Assembly: GCF_018618415.1 (NCBI RefSeq)
Contig: NZ_JACSMA010000002.1
Span: forward strand, 620,001 to 684,000
Direction: 5' to 3'
Source: Exiguobacterium sp. s146
GTDB lineage: Bacteria; Bacillota; Bacilli; Exiguobacteriales; Exiguobacteriaceae
Length of the DNA stretch: 64,000 nt
Under the pieces are notes generated by a model, which was not told the origin of the DNA, did no database searches, and was given only the letters and a program-made list of their open reading frames with translations. Position 1 is the first letter of the stretch. Each line of letters opens with the position of its first letter. A program made the translations under genes and the position numbers. Shown in pieces: positions 32,650 to 41,247 of this stretch.

Positions 32650-34002
32650 TCAGATCATATCCTCGTCTTTGAAAGATTTTGTCCGACGGAACTGGATGAC
32701 GGCAAGTGTCATGATGAAGAATGACAAGATGAGCGTGATCGCAGCCGCAAGTCCGTATTGCGGGTTGGCCCCGAGAGACAATTTGTAAATCCAAGAAATC
32801 AAGATGTCGGTACCGCCGGCCGTTTGGCCCGGTACAGCTGGTCCACCACCGTTGAAGAGATAGATGATGTTGAAGTTGTTGAAGTTGAACGTGAACTGCG
32901 TGATGAGAATCGGTGCTGTTGCGAACAAGAGCATCGGCAATGTGATCAAACGGAACTTATCAAAGATGGTCGCACCGTCAATCGTTGCCGCTTCATACAA
33001 GTCACCCGGGATCGATTGCAAGACCCCAGTCATGAGCGTCATGATGAACGGGAAGCCGAGCCACCATTGAATCAAGATGAGCGCGCTGCGCGTCGCCGTC
33101 GGGTCGGTCATCCAGTTGATCGGATCAAGCCCGAACGCTGGAAGAATCGTCGTATTGAACACCCCGAACGATTCGTTGAACATCGAACGGAAGATCAAAA
33201 TCGTGATGAAAGCCGGTACGGCCCAAGACAAAATCAAGATCGAGCGGAACAAGCGACGGAAACGAAGACCTTCTTGGTTCAATAGAACCGCAAGGAAAAT
33301 CCCGATCGCGATGACCCCGACCGTCGAAGCGACCGTCCAGACGAGTGTCCAGCCGAGAACGCCGACGAACGTGTCACGGAAAATGTCAATTTCAAAGATA
33401 CGTGTGAAGTTTTCGATTCCGACCCATTCCACGAGCTTCGCTGGCGGTGCGTTGTTGTAACGATAGTTCGTGAAGGCAATCAAGAATGTAAAGATCAATG
33501 GAAGAATAACCGTGAAGACGAGCAAGATGAGCGACGGAATTAACATCAAGTACGGGAATCCGTGGTCGCGCAAGTTGCGAAGTTGCACTTGGAACGTTGC
33601 AACGTTTAGGTGCTGATCACGAATGCGACCGACTCGGTAAGCGTCACGAATGTTCCAGACATAAAATGCGATACCGAAGAAAAGTAAGATTAACGCGACA
33701 ATACCTTCTACCATCAAGAAGATGGAATGGTCGTTACGAGGTCCTGCCACTTCGCCAAGCGTGATCAATCCCCAAAGACCTCCACGGTCACCAGGTCCAG
33801 CGCCCGCTCCTTTGAAAAAGAGATCGTAGTTTACTGCAAAATAAGACATGATGATAATAAAGAAAGCAATCGCCTTCGCTTTTTGGTTGTTATAGAATTG
33901 GCCGGCCCCCGGAATGATCGAGAGTAATGCAGCGTTCCGAGCATGATTGGTCGGTTTGTCCGGACGTTGTTCCGGCGTATTCGGTTTCGGAATTGAAGCC
34001 AT
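32650..34002 (-). CDS. malF: MalF-type maltodextrin ABC transporter permease
   Basis: A 450-residue permease, long because of an N-terminal extension with extra membrane segments (ALLSIIPGAGQFYNNQKAKA, then AFFIIIMSYFAV) before the usual MalF core. The EAA loop is DLYEAATIDGATIFDKFRLI (about 345-364). SIIPGAGQFYNNQ matches the extra N-terminal segment of Gram-positive MalC/MdxF proteins. The start at 34002 has AAAGGAGAAATTGAGG before it. A LacI-type operator and a hairpin sit in the 105 bp between malE and this gene. Confidence 0.94.
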   Translation of the reverse strand: MASIPKPNTPEQRPDKPTNHARNAALLSIIPGAGQFYNNQKAKAIAFFIIIMSYFAVNYDLFFKGAGAGPGDRGGLWGLITLGEVAGPRNDHSIFLMVEGIVALILLFFGIAFYVWNIRDAYRVGRIRDQHLNVATFQVQLRNLRDHGFPYLMLIPSLILLVFTVILPLIFTFLIAFTNYRYNNAPPAKLVEWVGIENFTRIFEIDIFRDTFVGVLGWTLVWTVASTVGVIAIGIFLAVLLNQEGLRFRRLFRSILILSWAVPAFITILIFRSMFNESFGVFNTTILPAFGLDPINWMTDPTATRSALILIQWWLGFPFIMTLMTGVLQSIPGDLYEAATIDGATIFDKFRLITLPMLLFATAPILITQFTFNFNNFNIIYLFNGGGPAVPGQTAGGTDILISWIYKLSLGANPQYGLAAAITLILSFFIMTLAVIQFRRTKSFKDEDMI

Positions 34003-34037
34003 CCTCAATTTCTCCTTTCAATTTGAGCAAATCAATC

Positions 34038-34053
34038 GAGCAAGCGTTTGCTC
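34038..34053. promoter_or_regulatory. LacI-type operator between malE and malF
   Basis: GAGCAA-GCGT-TTGCTC is a perfect 6-4-6 inverted repeat with the same core as the sites upstream of maltose phosphorylase, malE and the cyclomaltodextrinase. No clear promoter was found next to it. Confidence 0.6.
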
Positions 34054-34069
34054 AATTCTAGAAAATGAG

Positions 34070-34093
34070 GGGGAACGCCAGTCGGCGTACCCC
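34070..34093 (-). terminator. Hairpin between malE and malF, possible partial terminator or mRNA stabiliser
   Basis: GGGGAACGCC (34070-34079) pairs with GGCGTACCCC (34084-34093) with one mismatch and an AGTC loop. The T run on the minus strand is weak (CTCATTTTCT), so partial termination or 3'-end protection of malE mRNA is likely. Confidence 0.6.
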
Positions 34094-34107
34094 ATCATCT
34101 CTTGTCC

Positions 34108-35373
34108 TTATTGGTTGTTTGCTTGGATTTGTTGCTCGATGACTTTAACAGCATCGTCAGCTGATTTTTGTCCATCTTGCTTGCCAGTCGCTACGAGCTG
34201 AAGTGCTTGTGCCATTGGCTCCCAAACTTGTCCCATTTCAGGAATGTTAGGCATTGGGATCGCGTTCGTTGCTTGATCGAATACCGCTTTCGCAACTTCG
34301 TTCGACGTGATTGCCTCGTTCGACTCGAGTGCTGCTACTGGTGGGATCTCGTTGTATGCTTCGAACATTTTCAATGCGTTCTCTTCGTTCGTGAGTTCTG
34401 CGAGGAACATTTCAGCCCACTCTTGGTTCTCCGTGTAAGCAGAGAGTGCGTATGTCTTCACGCCCATGAACGTTTTGATTGGCTCACCGTTTGGAAGAGT
34501 CGGCAATGCAGACGCTCCGAGGTCGACACCCGCATCTTGATAACCCGCTACGGCCCATGGTCCGTTCATGACAGTGTGTGCTTTCTTCTCAGTGAAGAGT
34601 TGGTCCATCGCTTGGCCACCAGACTCGCCGATCAATCCTTTAGGGAAGAGGCCTTCTTGGTACCATTTGCCGATGTAGTCGAAGCCTTCAACTGCGCCTT
34701 CGTTGTTCAAACCGATGTCTGATGGGTCGAGGGCGCCGCCGTCTTCTTTGAAGACGTAGCCACCGAAGCCGGCTACTACACCGTGAGCGAAGTAGAAGTT
34801 ATCCCAAAGACCGAGGAATCCGTACTCGCCTTTGTCTTTAAGATCTGTAGACAACTTGTACAAGTCGTCCATTGAAGTAGGAGCTTCTGATACCAAATCC
34901 TTGTTGTACATGAGGACTGGTGTTTCAACTGATTTCGGGTAGCCGTATGCTTGTCCGTCGAACATGACAGCCGATTTCGAAGCGTCAGTGAACGCGTCAA
35001 GTGCGCCTTCGTCAGTAAGCGGAGCCAAGTGACCTTGGTCAGCGATTGTTCCGATTTGGTCATGTGGTACGAGAACGATATCTGGACCTTTACCAGCTGG
35101 GCCATCAAGCGCCAACTTGTCTTTTTGATCCGTCATTTGGACTTCAACGACTTCAACTGCGACGCCGTGTTCTTCTTCAAACGCCTTCGCAACTTCTTTC
35201 GTCGTTTCCGACTTTTCAATATCTTCCCAAATTACGATTTTTTCTGGCTTGTTCTCGTTAGTAGAACCGCCTTCGTTAGTAGAACCGTTGTCTGTACCGC
35301 CACCACATGCAGCAAGTGCACCGAAAGCGAATACTGCCGTTGATAGTCCTGCTACCATTTTTTTCATCTTCAT
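34108..35373 (-). CDS. malE: Maltose/maltodextrin-binding lipoprotein (MalE/MdxE-like)
   Basis: A 421-residue extracellular solute-binding protein (family 1). The signal peptide ends in a lipobox, GALAAC (Cys near 22), so the mature protein is lipid-anchored. A Gly/Ser/Asn linker follows (GGGTDNGSTNEGGSTNE). VEVQMTDQKDKLALDGPAGKGP and GPDIVLVPHDQIG are typical of maltodextrin-binding proteins. The start at 35373 has TTGGGGAGG at 8-9 nt. It is the first gene of the importer unit, behind a promoter with two operator-like sites and a leader hairpin. Confidence 0.95.
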   Translation of the reverse strand: MKMKKMVAGLSTAVFAFGALAACGGGTDNGSTNEGGSTNENKPEKIVIWEDIEKSETTKEVAKAFEEEHGVAVEVVEVQMTDQKDKLALDGPAGKGPDIVLVPHDQIGTIADQGHLAPLTDEGALDAFTDASKSAVMFDGQAYGYPKSVETPVLMYNKDLVSEAPTSMDDLYKLSTDLKDKGEYGFLGLWDNFYFAHGVVAGFGGYVFKEDGGALDPSDIGLNNEGAVEGFDYIGKWYQEGLFPKGLIGESGGQAMDQLFTEKKAHTVMNGPWAVAGYQDAGVDLGASALPTLPNGEPIKTFMGVKTYALSAYTENQEWAEMFLAELTNEENALKMFEAYNEIPPVAALESNEAITSNEVAKAVFDQATNAIPMPNIPEMGQVWEPMAQALQLVATGKQDGQKSADDAVKVIEQQIQANNQ

Positions 35374-35426
35374 GATGAAAAACCTCCCCAAGGAATAGTA
35401 TGGTCAGATTTGCGCAATCGCACCGA

Positions 35427-35465
35427 CCTACTGATTTTAAACAACTCCGCTACAGAATCAGTAGG
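35427..35465 (-). promoter_or_regulatory. Leader hairpin in the malE 5' untranslated region
   Basis: CCTACTGATT (35427-35436) pairs perfectly with AATCAGTAGG (35456-35465) around a 19-base loop. It lies between the predicted malE start point and the ribosome site, so it would be part of the mRNA leader. Confidence 0.55.
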
Positions 35466-35468
35466 TTA

Positions 35469-35528
35469 GTGAAAACGTTTGCATCCTCACCTCAATTTTT
35501 ATTATACAGTTGTGTAAGCGTTTTACAA
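35469..35528 (-). promoter_or_regulatory. malE promoter with LacI/CcpA-type operators
   Basis: On the minus strand TTGTAA (35523-35528) and TATAAT (35501-35506) are 16 nt apart. The palindrome TGTAAGCGTTTTACA (35513-35527) covers the spacer and -35 box. GTGAAA-ACGT-TTGCAT (35469-35484) lies just downstream of the start point; it also resembles a cre site. Confidence 0.72.
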
Positions 35529-35623
35529 GACTTTTTTTTTAGGAATTTTTCCTGCGGTTGTCCCGTTTATCTCTTTTTGAAGTTTTTATAGGTGTTTTTC
35601 TTATAAAATGAGGAATCGGACGA

Positions 35624-35674
35624 TTGACAAAATGTAAACGCTTTATTAACCTTTGTTTGAGCAAACGTTTTCAC
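35624..35674 (+). promoter_or_regulatory. Cyclomaltodextrinase promoter region with two operator-like sites
   Basis: TTGACA (35624-35629) with a weak -10 box near 35647 overlaps TGTAAACGCTTTAT (35633-35646, cre-like). GAGCAA-ACGT-TTTCAC (35659-35674) follows. The 373 bp between malE and this gene otherwise hold only this divergent control region. Confidence 0.55.
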
Positions 35675-35745
35675 AACTGTTGTTTCTTTTCTGAACATAC
35701 AGTGTAAAATGGTAACAACCCTAAGAGAGAAAGGAACGATTTCAT

Positions 35746-37530
35746 TTGATTAAAGAAGCTATTTATCATCGCGCCATGTCGCCTTTCGTGTACAAGTATG
35801 ACCGAGAAACGATACATATTCGATTCCATACGAAAAGAAATGATATCCAATCTGTTGACTTAATTTGGAATGATCCGTACGACTGGCACTCAGAAGATCC
35901 GGCCATGTGGAACTTCGACCCGGATAAACCGAGCTTCTGGCGCACGTTCGAGACGCCGATGGAGAAAATTGGTCACGACGACCAATACGACTATTGGTTT
36001 ATCGCCATCAAGCCGCCATTCCGTCGGCTACGCTATGGCTTCCGTCTCCATGACGGTAACGAGACGGCCGTCTATACAGAAAAAGGATGGTTTGAAGATA
36101 AGCCACTCGATGACACGGGCTACTATTTCTGCGTCCCGTTCATCAATCCAATCGATATCTTCCACGCCCCGTCATGGGTGAAGGATACGGTCTGGTATCA
36201 AATCTTCCCGGATCGGTTCGCAAACGGCGACTCGTCACTCGATCCCGAAGGTACGTTGCCGTGGAATAGTACCGAGCCGACGGTCACCAACTTCTTTGGC
36301 GGCGACTTCCAAGGAATCATCGATCATATTGACCACATCGTCGACCTCGGCATCACCGGCATTTACTTTTGCCCGATCTTCAAGGCAACGACGAACCATA
36401 AATATGATACGCTCGATTATATGGAAATCGATCCACAATTCGGGACGAAGGAGCAGTTCAAACAACTCGTCGACCTTCTCCATGAGAACGGGATTAAAGT
36501 CATGCTCGACGCAGTGTTCAACCATGTCGGTTACAACCACCCGTGGTTCCTCGACGTCGTCGAGAACGGACCACAGTCCGAGTACCGGGACTGGTTCTAT
36601 CTTCGCGACTTCCCGATCGAGACGACACCGAAGCCGAACTATGATACATTCGCGTTCGAGAAGAACATGCCTAAAATCAATACGGAGCATCCGGCGTTGA
36701 AAGCTTATCTATTAGAAGTGGCCCGCTATTGGGTGGAAGAGTTCGGCATCGATGGCTGGCGCTTAGACGTCGCGAACGAAGTCGACCACGCGTTCTGGCG
36801 CGACTTCCGAAAAGTCGTGAAACAAGCGAACCCTGAGGCATATATCCTCGGTGAAATTTGGCATGACGCGCAGCCATGGCTTAACGGCGACCAGTTTGAT
36901 GCGGTCATGAACTACCCGTTCACGAACGCGAGCCTCAACTATTTCGCGCTCGATCGGACGTCTGCTTCCGAGTTCCGTGACGAATTGACGCGCGTTGAAA
37001 TGATGAACACGATGAACGTGAACGAAGTGACGTTCAACTTGATTGATTCACACGATACGCCGCGTGCCCTCACCCGGGCGAAAGGGCATAAAGGCAAGCT
37101 CAAGTTGCTCATTACGTCGATGCTCACGTACACGGGTAGTCCGTGTATTTATTACGGGGATGAAATCGGTCTCGAAGGTGAGCAGGACCCTGGCTGCCGC
37201 CGCTGCATGCCGTGGGATGAGACACAGGAAGACCGTGAGCTGTTCCGCTATGTCCAAAAATTGATTCGACTTCGCAAAGAGCACCCGGTACTCGCGAACG
37301 CCGGATCGTATCGTTTCAACCTCGTCGACGACGAGTCGAACGCGCTCATCGTCGAACGTTGCACGAAAGACGAGACGTATTTGATATACTTCAATAACTC
37401 AGAGACGGTATCGAAACTGAACCCGCTCTGGCATACGGGAAGCGCTTACGATTTGCTTCACGACCGCGATGTAGACTCTCTTGAAGTCGAGCTCGCACCG
37501 TTCAGCGCCACGATTTTGAAAATGAAATAA
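35746..37530 (+). CDS. GH13_20 cyclomaltodextrinase / neopullulanase / maltogenic amylase
   Basis: A 594-residue protein. An N-terminal CBM34-like domain fills ~1-125. The GH13 regions are VMLDAVFNHVG (I), GIDGWRLDVANEV (II, nucleophile Asp), AYILGEIWHDAQPWL (III, Glu) and NLIDSHDTPRAL (IV). WYQIFPDRFANGD near 150-162 is typical of the GH13_20 group. There is no signal peptide, so it acts in the cytoplasm on imported cyclic or linear maltodextrins. The start is a TTG with AAAGGAACGATTTCAT before it. Confidence 0.93.
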   Translation: MIKEAIYHRAMSPFVYKYDRETIHIRFHTKRNDIQSVDLIWNDPYDWHSEDPAMWNFDPDKPSFWRTFETPMEKIGHDDQYDYWFIAIKPPFRRLRYGFRLHDGNETAVYTEKGWFEDKPLDDTGYYFCVPFINPIDIFHAPSWVKDTVWYQIFPDRFANGDSSLDPEGTLPWNSTEPTVTNFFGGDFQGIIDHIDHIVDLGITGIYFCPIFKATTNHKYDTLDYMEIDPQFGTKEQFKQLVDLLHENGIKVMLDAVFNHVGYNHPWFLDVVENGPQSEYRDWFYLRDFPIETTPKPNYDTFAFEKNMPKINTEHPALKAYLLEVARYWVEEFGIDGWRLDVANEVDHAFWRDFRKVVKQANPEAYILGEIWHDAQPWLNGDQFDAVMNYPFTNASLNYFALDRTSASEFRDELTRVEMMNTMNVNEVTFNLIDSHDTPRALTRAKGHKGKLKLLITSMLTYTGSPCIYYGDEIGLEGEQDPGCRRCMPWDETQEDRELFRYVQKLIRLRKEHPVLANAGSYRFNLVDDESNALIVERCTKDETYLIYFNNSETVSKLNPLWHTGSAYDLLHDRDVDSLEVELAPFSATILKMK

Positions 37531-37540
37531 ATTCGGTTTT

Positions 37541-37568
37541 GCACCCGTTTCAGCGGGTGTTTTTTTTG
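37541..37568 (+). terminator. Terminator of the cyclomaltodextrinase gene
   Basis: CACCCG (37542-37547) pairs with CGGGTG (37554-37559), followed by eight T. Confidence 0.9.
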
Positions 37569-37686
37569 TTGAAAATAATTTGCCAAATCCCTTTCTTTTT
37601 CATTTCAAAAGGAGTAACATGACCCTTGTGATTTTGACAACGTAAATATTTTATAGAGAGAATTGTAGAAACAAGGGAGAATACAC

Positions 37687-39045
37687 ATGCCGAATAAAAA
37701 CACCGAACAGCTCAGTCTATTTAAAATATCGTGGCCGATCTTCATCGAGCTCGCGCTCCATATGGGGACCGGGATTATCGCCACGCTCATGCTTGCCCAT
37801 TACTCCGATGCCGCCGCTTCTGCCGTCGGCGTCGCCAACCAAATTTTGAACGTCTTCTTAATCGTCTTTAGCGTCACCTCGGTCGGTGCGACCATCTTGA
37901 TTGGTCAAGCGATCGGCGCCAACCGGATGAAGAAGAGCCGCGACTTCGCCCGTTCTGCCGTCAGCTTGAACATGTGGCTCGGCGTGATCATGGTCGCCGT
38001 CGTGTTCTTGTTCGGCGAGACGTTCCTCCGCCTGTTCGGTCTATCGGATGAGCTGTTCGACCACGGTCTCTTGTTTTTACAAATCGTCGGGTTGTCGCTC
38101 TTTACCGAGGCGCTCATCATGGCGCTCAGCTCCGTCCTCCGGAGTCACGGGATGACGAAGCATGCGATGCTCGCGACGCTTCTCATCGATATCATCACGG
38201 CTATCGGGGCCATGATTGCTGTCATGGGTTGGTTCGGGCTTCCGGTCACAGGTGTCGCCGGCGTCGCCTGGGCCATCGTCATCGCCCGATTCTCGGCGAT
38301 GGTGCTCTTGTTCTGGATCGTCAAGAAGCGCCTCATGCTCCGCTTCCCGCTCAAAAAATTGATTAAGCCGCAGCGCGACGACATCCGCGCCTTGCTCCAA
38401 ATCGGGGTACCGTCGGCCGGAGAGAACTTGTCGTATCAGTTCTCGCAAATCATCATCACGGGATTCATCGCCACAATGGGCGAGGCGTCCCTCGCCGCCC
38501 GTGTCTACGTCATGAACTTGTCGATGCTCGCTTTCTTGTTCACTGTCGCCGTCGCGCAAGGGACACAGCTGTTGATTGCCCGTGACATCGGCGGGAAACG
38601 ATTCAAAGAGGCGTATACACGCGCCGTCAAGACGTTGAAGCTCGCCATGTTCGCGTCGCTCGTGGCCTCACTCGGACTCGCCGTCTTCGGCAAGTCGTTG
38701 CTCGGCCTGTTCACGTCGAACCCGGACATCATCGCCGTCGGCGTACCGATTTTATGGGCGACGCTCATCTTGGAGCCAGGTCGTGCCATGAACATCGTCT
38801 TGATGGGGTCGCTCAAGTCGGTCGGTGACGTCCGCTTCCCGGTCATGATCGGAATCGCCTCAATGTGGGGCGTCGCCGTCGTCTTCAGTTATTTGTTCGG
38901 ACTCCAGATGGGGCTCGGCGTGCTCGGGATTTGGCTCGCCTTCTCACTCGACGAGTGGTTCCGCGGTTTCTTCGCCTTCCGGCGCTGGAAATATGGGACG
39001 TGGCAACAAAAAGGCTTCCAATTCGAAGCAAAACCAACTTCATAA
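37687..39045 (+). CDS. MATE-family multidrug or toxin efflux protein
   Basis: A 452-residue MATE transporter with about twelve membrane segments. The first half has FKISWPIFIELALHMGTGII and the typical VGVANQILNVFLIVFS (about 39-54). The second half repeats the fold, with IGVPSAGENLSYQFSQIIIT near 239-258. MATE proteins exchange cations for drugs or other compounds. The closest shape is the NorM/DinF group. An ACAAGGGAGAATACAC ribosome site precedes the ATG. There is no adjacent regulator, so the substrate is open. Confidence 0.92.
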   Translation: MPNKNTEQLSLFKISWPIFIELALHMGTGIIATLMLAHYSDAAASAVGVANQILNVFLIVFSVTSVGATILIGQAIGANRMKKSRDFARSAVSLNMWLGVIMVAVVFLFGETFLRLFGLSDELFDHGLLFLQIVGLSLFTEALIMALSSVLRSHGMTKHAMLATLLIDIITAIGAMIAVMGWFGLPVTGVAGVAWAIVIARFSAMVLLFWIVKKRLMLRFPLKKLIKPQRDDIRALLQIGVPSAGENLSYQFSQIIITGFIATMGEASLAARVYVMNLSMLAFLFTVAVAQGTQLLIARDIGGKRFKEAYTRAVKTLKLAMFASLVASLGLAVFGKSLLGLFTSNPDIIAVGVPILWATLILEPGRAMNIVLMGSLKSVGDVRFPVMIGIASMWGVAVVFSYLFGLQMGLGVLGIWLAFSLDEWFRGFFAFRRWKYGTWQQKGFQFEAKPTS

Positions 39046-39053
39046 CCAACCAA

Positions 39054-39086
39054 AAAGAAGCGGTCGCTGTGACCGCTTCTTTTTTC
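39054..39086. terminator. Bidirectional terminator between the MATE and enoyl-CoA hydratase-like genes
   Basis: AGAAGCGGTC (39056-39065) pairs with GACCGCTTCT (39071-39080), followed by six T. Its right edge touches the stop codon of the minus-strand gene. Confidence 0.88.
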
Positions 39087-39819
39087 ATCGATTTAGGAAC
39101 GCCTGCATCGCCTGGCGATGAACGTCCGTCTGCCCACACTTCCGTTGCCAGACAATCTCTTGTTCGAGCCCGTCCTCGAATGAGTCCGCACGGAATAGCG
39201 CCTTCATGCCTTGTACCGCCGTCGGTGACTTGGCTGCGAGCGTCTCGGCATATGTCGTCAACCGCTCCAAGTACGCCTCATCCTCGACGAGTTCGGTGAC
39301 GAGACCGAACGTTTGGGCCTGTTCGGCGTCAATCGTGCTGCCGCTCCACATCCAAGCAAGTGCGAGATCGGACCGCATCAAGCGTCGTAAATGGTAAGGT
39401 CCCCCGGCATCAGCGACCAGTCCGATTTTGATGAACGCCGAACTGAACTTCGTCGACCGGGCGACGAGGCGGACGTCCGCAGCGAGTGCCAGACTGAGCC
39501 CCGCCCCTGCGACGACTCCGTGAATGCCGGCGATGATCGGTTTCGGACAATCGGCGAGCGCTCGCACGAGCGGATGATACACCTCTTCTAAATACACCCC
39601 ATAGTCGGCGTCACTCTCAATCGTCAAATCCTGTCCCGACGAGAAGGCACGCCCTTGACCGACGAGCACGATGACGTGAACAGTCTCATCTGCCACGAGC
39701 TGCTCCATCGCTTCCCTCGCCTCACGAAGCAACGTTTCGTTTAACGCGTTCAATTTTTCCGGCCGGTCCCATTTCAGCCACCCGACGCCGTTCCGCTGTT
39801 CCAGTTGAATCGTTTCCAT
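39085..39819 (-). CDS. Enoyl-CoA hydratase/isomerase-family protein
   Basis: A 244-residue crotonase-fold protein. The oxyanion-hole segments are GRAFSSGQDLTIE (about 57-69) and GIHGVVAGAGLSLALAADVR (about 97-116). The Glu residues of classical hydratases (near 114 and 134) are not obvious: the second position region reads AFIKIGLVADAGG, with Asp in the position of PaaG/PaaB-like isomerases. It may thus act as an isomerase rather than a hydratase. The start at 39819 has GAAGGGGGAAATCAGG. It stands alone, without other beta-oxidation genes. Confidence 0.88.
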   Translation of the reverse strand: METIQLEQRNGVGWLKWDRPEKLNALNETLLREAREAMEQLVADETVHVIVLVGQGRAFSSGQDLTIESDADYGVYLEEVYHPLVRALADCPKPIIAGIHGVVAGAGLSLALAADVRLVARSTKFSSAFIKIGLVADAGGPYHLRRLMRSDLALAWMWSGSTIDAEQAQTFGLVTELVEDEAYLERLTTYAETLAAKSPTAVQGMKALFRADSFEDGLEQEIVWQRKCGQTDVHRQAMQAFLNR

Positions 39820-39974
39820 CCTGATTTCCCCCTTCATAATAAAATGAATCACTATTCATTTCTCTATCATGGATTCTGTTTCCTTCTTGTCATGAAAACT
39901 TTCCGAGTTCGATTGCCCGACGCTACCACTATTTGCTATTCTTAAAAGAGTCGTTCAACGAAAGGGTGGTCCCG

Positions 39975-40439
39975 ATGCAACTGACAAACGCCGCAAGACA
40001 ACTGAAACAACGGAACGTCCCGTTCACGTATCACACGTACGAAGTGGACGAGTCCGACCTCTCGGCCAAACATGTCGCTGCAACACTCGGTAAACCGCTC
40101 GACCAACTGTATAAAACGATTTGTCTCGAGAACGAGCAACGCCGATTCGCCTTCTTTTTGATTTCAGGAGAACTCGATATCGACTTAAAGGCGGCCGCAA
40201 AGGCCTGGGGTGTCAAAAAGGCTTCGCCCGTACCGGTGAAAGAGCTCGAGGCGCTGACCGGGTACATCCGCGGTGGGGTCTCGCCGATCGGTGCGAAGAA
40301 GCGCTTCCCCGTGTTCCTTCACGACAGCGCCAAACAAAAAGACACGATCATCATCTCGGCCGGAAAGCGCGGCTATCAACTCGAACTCACACCGGCCGAT
40401 TTGCTCCGGTTCACGGACGGCCGCTGGTTCACTCAATAA
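39975..40439 (+). CDS. YbaK/EbsC-type Cys-tRNA(Pro) deacylase
   Basis: A 154-residue YbaK-family protein. The core reads LSAKHVAATLGKPLDQLYKTICL (in parts, about 29-51), the catalytic Lys in QLYKTICLEN, LDIDLKAAAKAWGVKKASPV and the GGVSPIGAKKRFPVFL turn (GxxSPxG). The family hydrolyses Cys-tRNA(Pro) and related misacylated tRNAs. The start at 39975 follows GAAAGGGTGGTCCCG. pssA follows 20 bp downstream, so the two are probably one transcript. Confidence 0.92.
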   Translation: MQLTNAARQLKQRNVPFTYHTYEVDESDLSAKHVAATLGKPLDQLYKTICLENEQRRFAFFLISGELDIDLKAAAKAWGVKKASPVPVKELEALTGYIRGGVSPIGAKKRFPVFLHDSAKQKDTIIISAGKRGYQLELTPADLLRFTDGRWFTQ

Positions 40440-40459
40440 AAAAGATGGAGGCAATATCT

Positions 40460-41158
40460 ATGTGGAAAGAACGAATCCGCTCGTGGATTCCTAACTCATT
40501 TACGTTCGGCAACTTGTTCTGTGGCGTCTTGGCCATCGTTTATGCGGCGCGTGGCGACTATTCGAACGCGACGTTATTGATTATCATCGCCATGATGCTC
40601 GACAGTCTCGATGGACGGCTGGCCCGTATGCTCGGTGTGGCCGGTGATTTCGGGAAAGAACTCGACTCGCTCGCCGATGTAGTCACGTTCGGGGTCGCCC
40701 CGGCATTACTCGCCTACTATACGTTTTTTATCGACTACGGCAACTACGGTCTTTTCTTCGCCGCCTTATTCCCATTGTTTGGCGCCTACCGCTTGGCCCG
40801 CTTCAACTTATCGGCGACGAACGTCTCGGCCAGCTACTTCTCAGGTGTCCCAATCACTGCGGCCGGCGGATTGCTCGCCGTCGTGACGACGTTCGGGGAT
40901 CGTATCAGCGAGTTGCTCACCCCAATCTTTTTCACGGGGCTCGCATTGCTCATGGTCAGCCGCGTCCGCATCCCGAGTTTCAAAGATGTACCGCTCCCGC
41001 GCCATTCATTTATCATCACGGTCAGTCTCGTCTACTTGACGTACATGATTCTGGCCCGCTGGAAAGAATGGCCGTCGTTCTGGTTCATCGCGGTCACGTT
41101 CTATGTCTTATTCATCGCTTTCTCGTTCGTCAAGAAACGAAAACGGATGGCGAATTGA
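40460..41158 (+). CDS. pssA: CDP-diacylglycerol-serine O-phosphatidyltransferase
   Basis: A 232-residue CDP-alcohol phosphatidyltransferase. The family motif D(G)..AR........G...D...D is complete in DGRLARMLGVAGDFGKELD followed by SLAD (about 46-68). The protein has about seven membrane segments. PNSFTFGNLFCGVLAIVYA at the N-terminus is typical of PssA. It makes phosphatidylserine, the substrate of Psd encoded at 19939. ATGGAGGCAATATCT gives the ribosome site; the ATG within it (40445) is less well placed. Confidence 0.94.
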   Translation: MWKERIRSWIPNSFTFGNLFCGVLAIVYAARGDYSNATLLIIIAMMLDSLDGRLARMLGVAGDFGKELDSLADVVTFGVAPALLAYYTFFIDYGNYGLFFAALFPLFGAYRLARFNLSATNVSASYFSGVPITAAGGLLAVVTTFGDRISELLTPIFFTGLALLMVSRVRIPSFKDVPLPRHSFIITVSLVYLTYMILARWKEWPSFWFIAVTFYVLFIAFSFVKKRKRMAN

Positions 41159-41159
41159 T

Positions 41160-41188
41160 GAGTCCCTCTCGACGAGGGGCTCTTTTTT
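41160..41188 (+). terminator. Terminator of pssA
   Basis: GAGTCCCTC (41160-41168) pairs with GAGGGGCTC (41174-41182) with one wobble, followed by six T. Confidence 0.82.
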
Positions 41189-41199
41189 GCATGCATTTA

Positions 41200-41229
41200 T
41201 TAGACGGTAACGAAAAACCTCTCTAGAAT
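41200..41229 (+). promoter_or_regulatory. Candidate promoter of the plus-strand carotenoid operon
   Basis: TTAGAC (41200-41205) and TAGAAT (41224-41229) are 18 nt apart, about 20 nt upstream of the first gene. Confidence 0.45.
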
Positions 41230-41247
41230 GGTAAGTGAGGTGATGAA

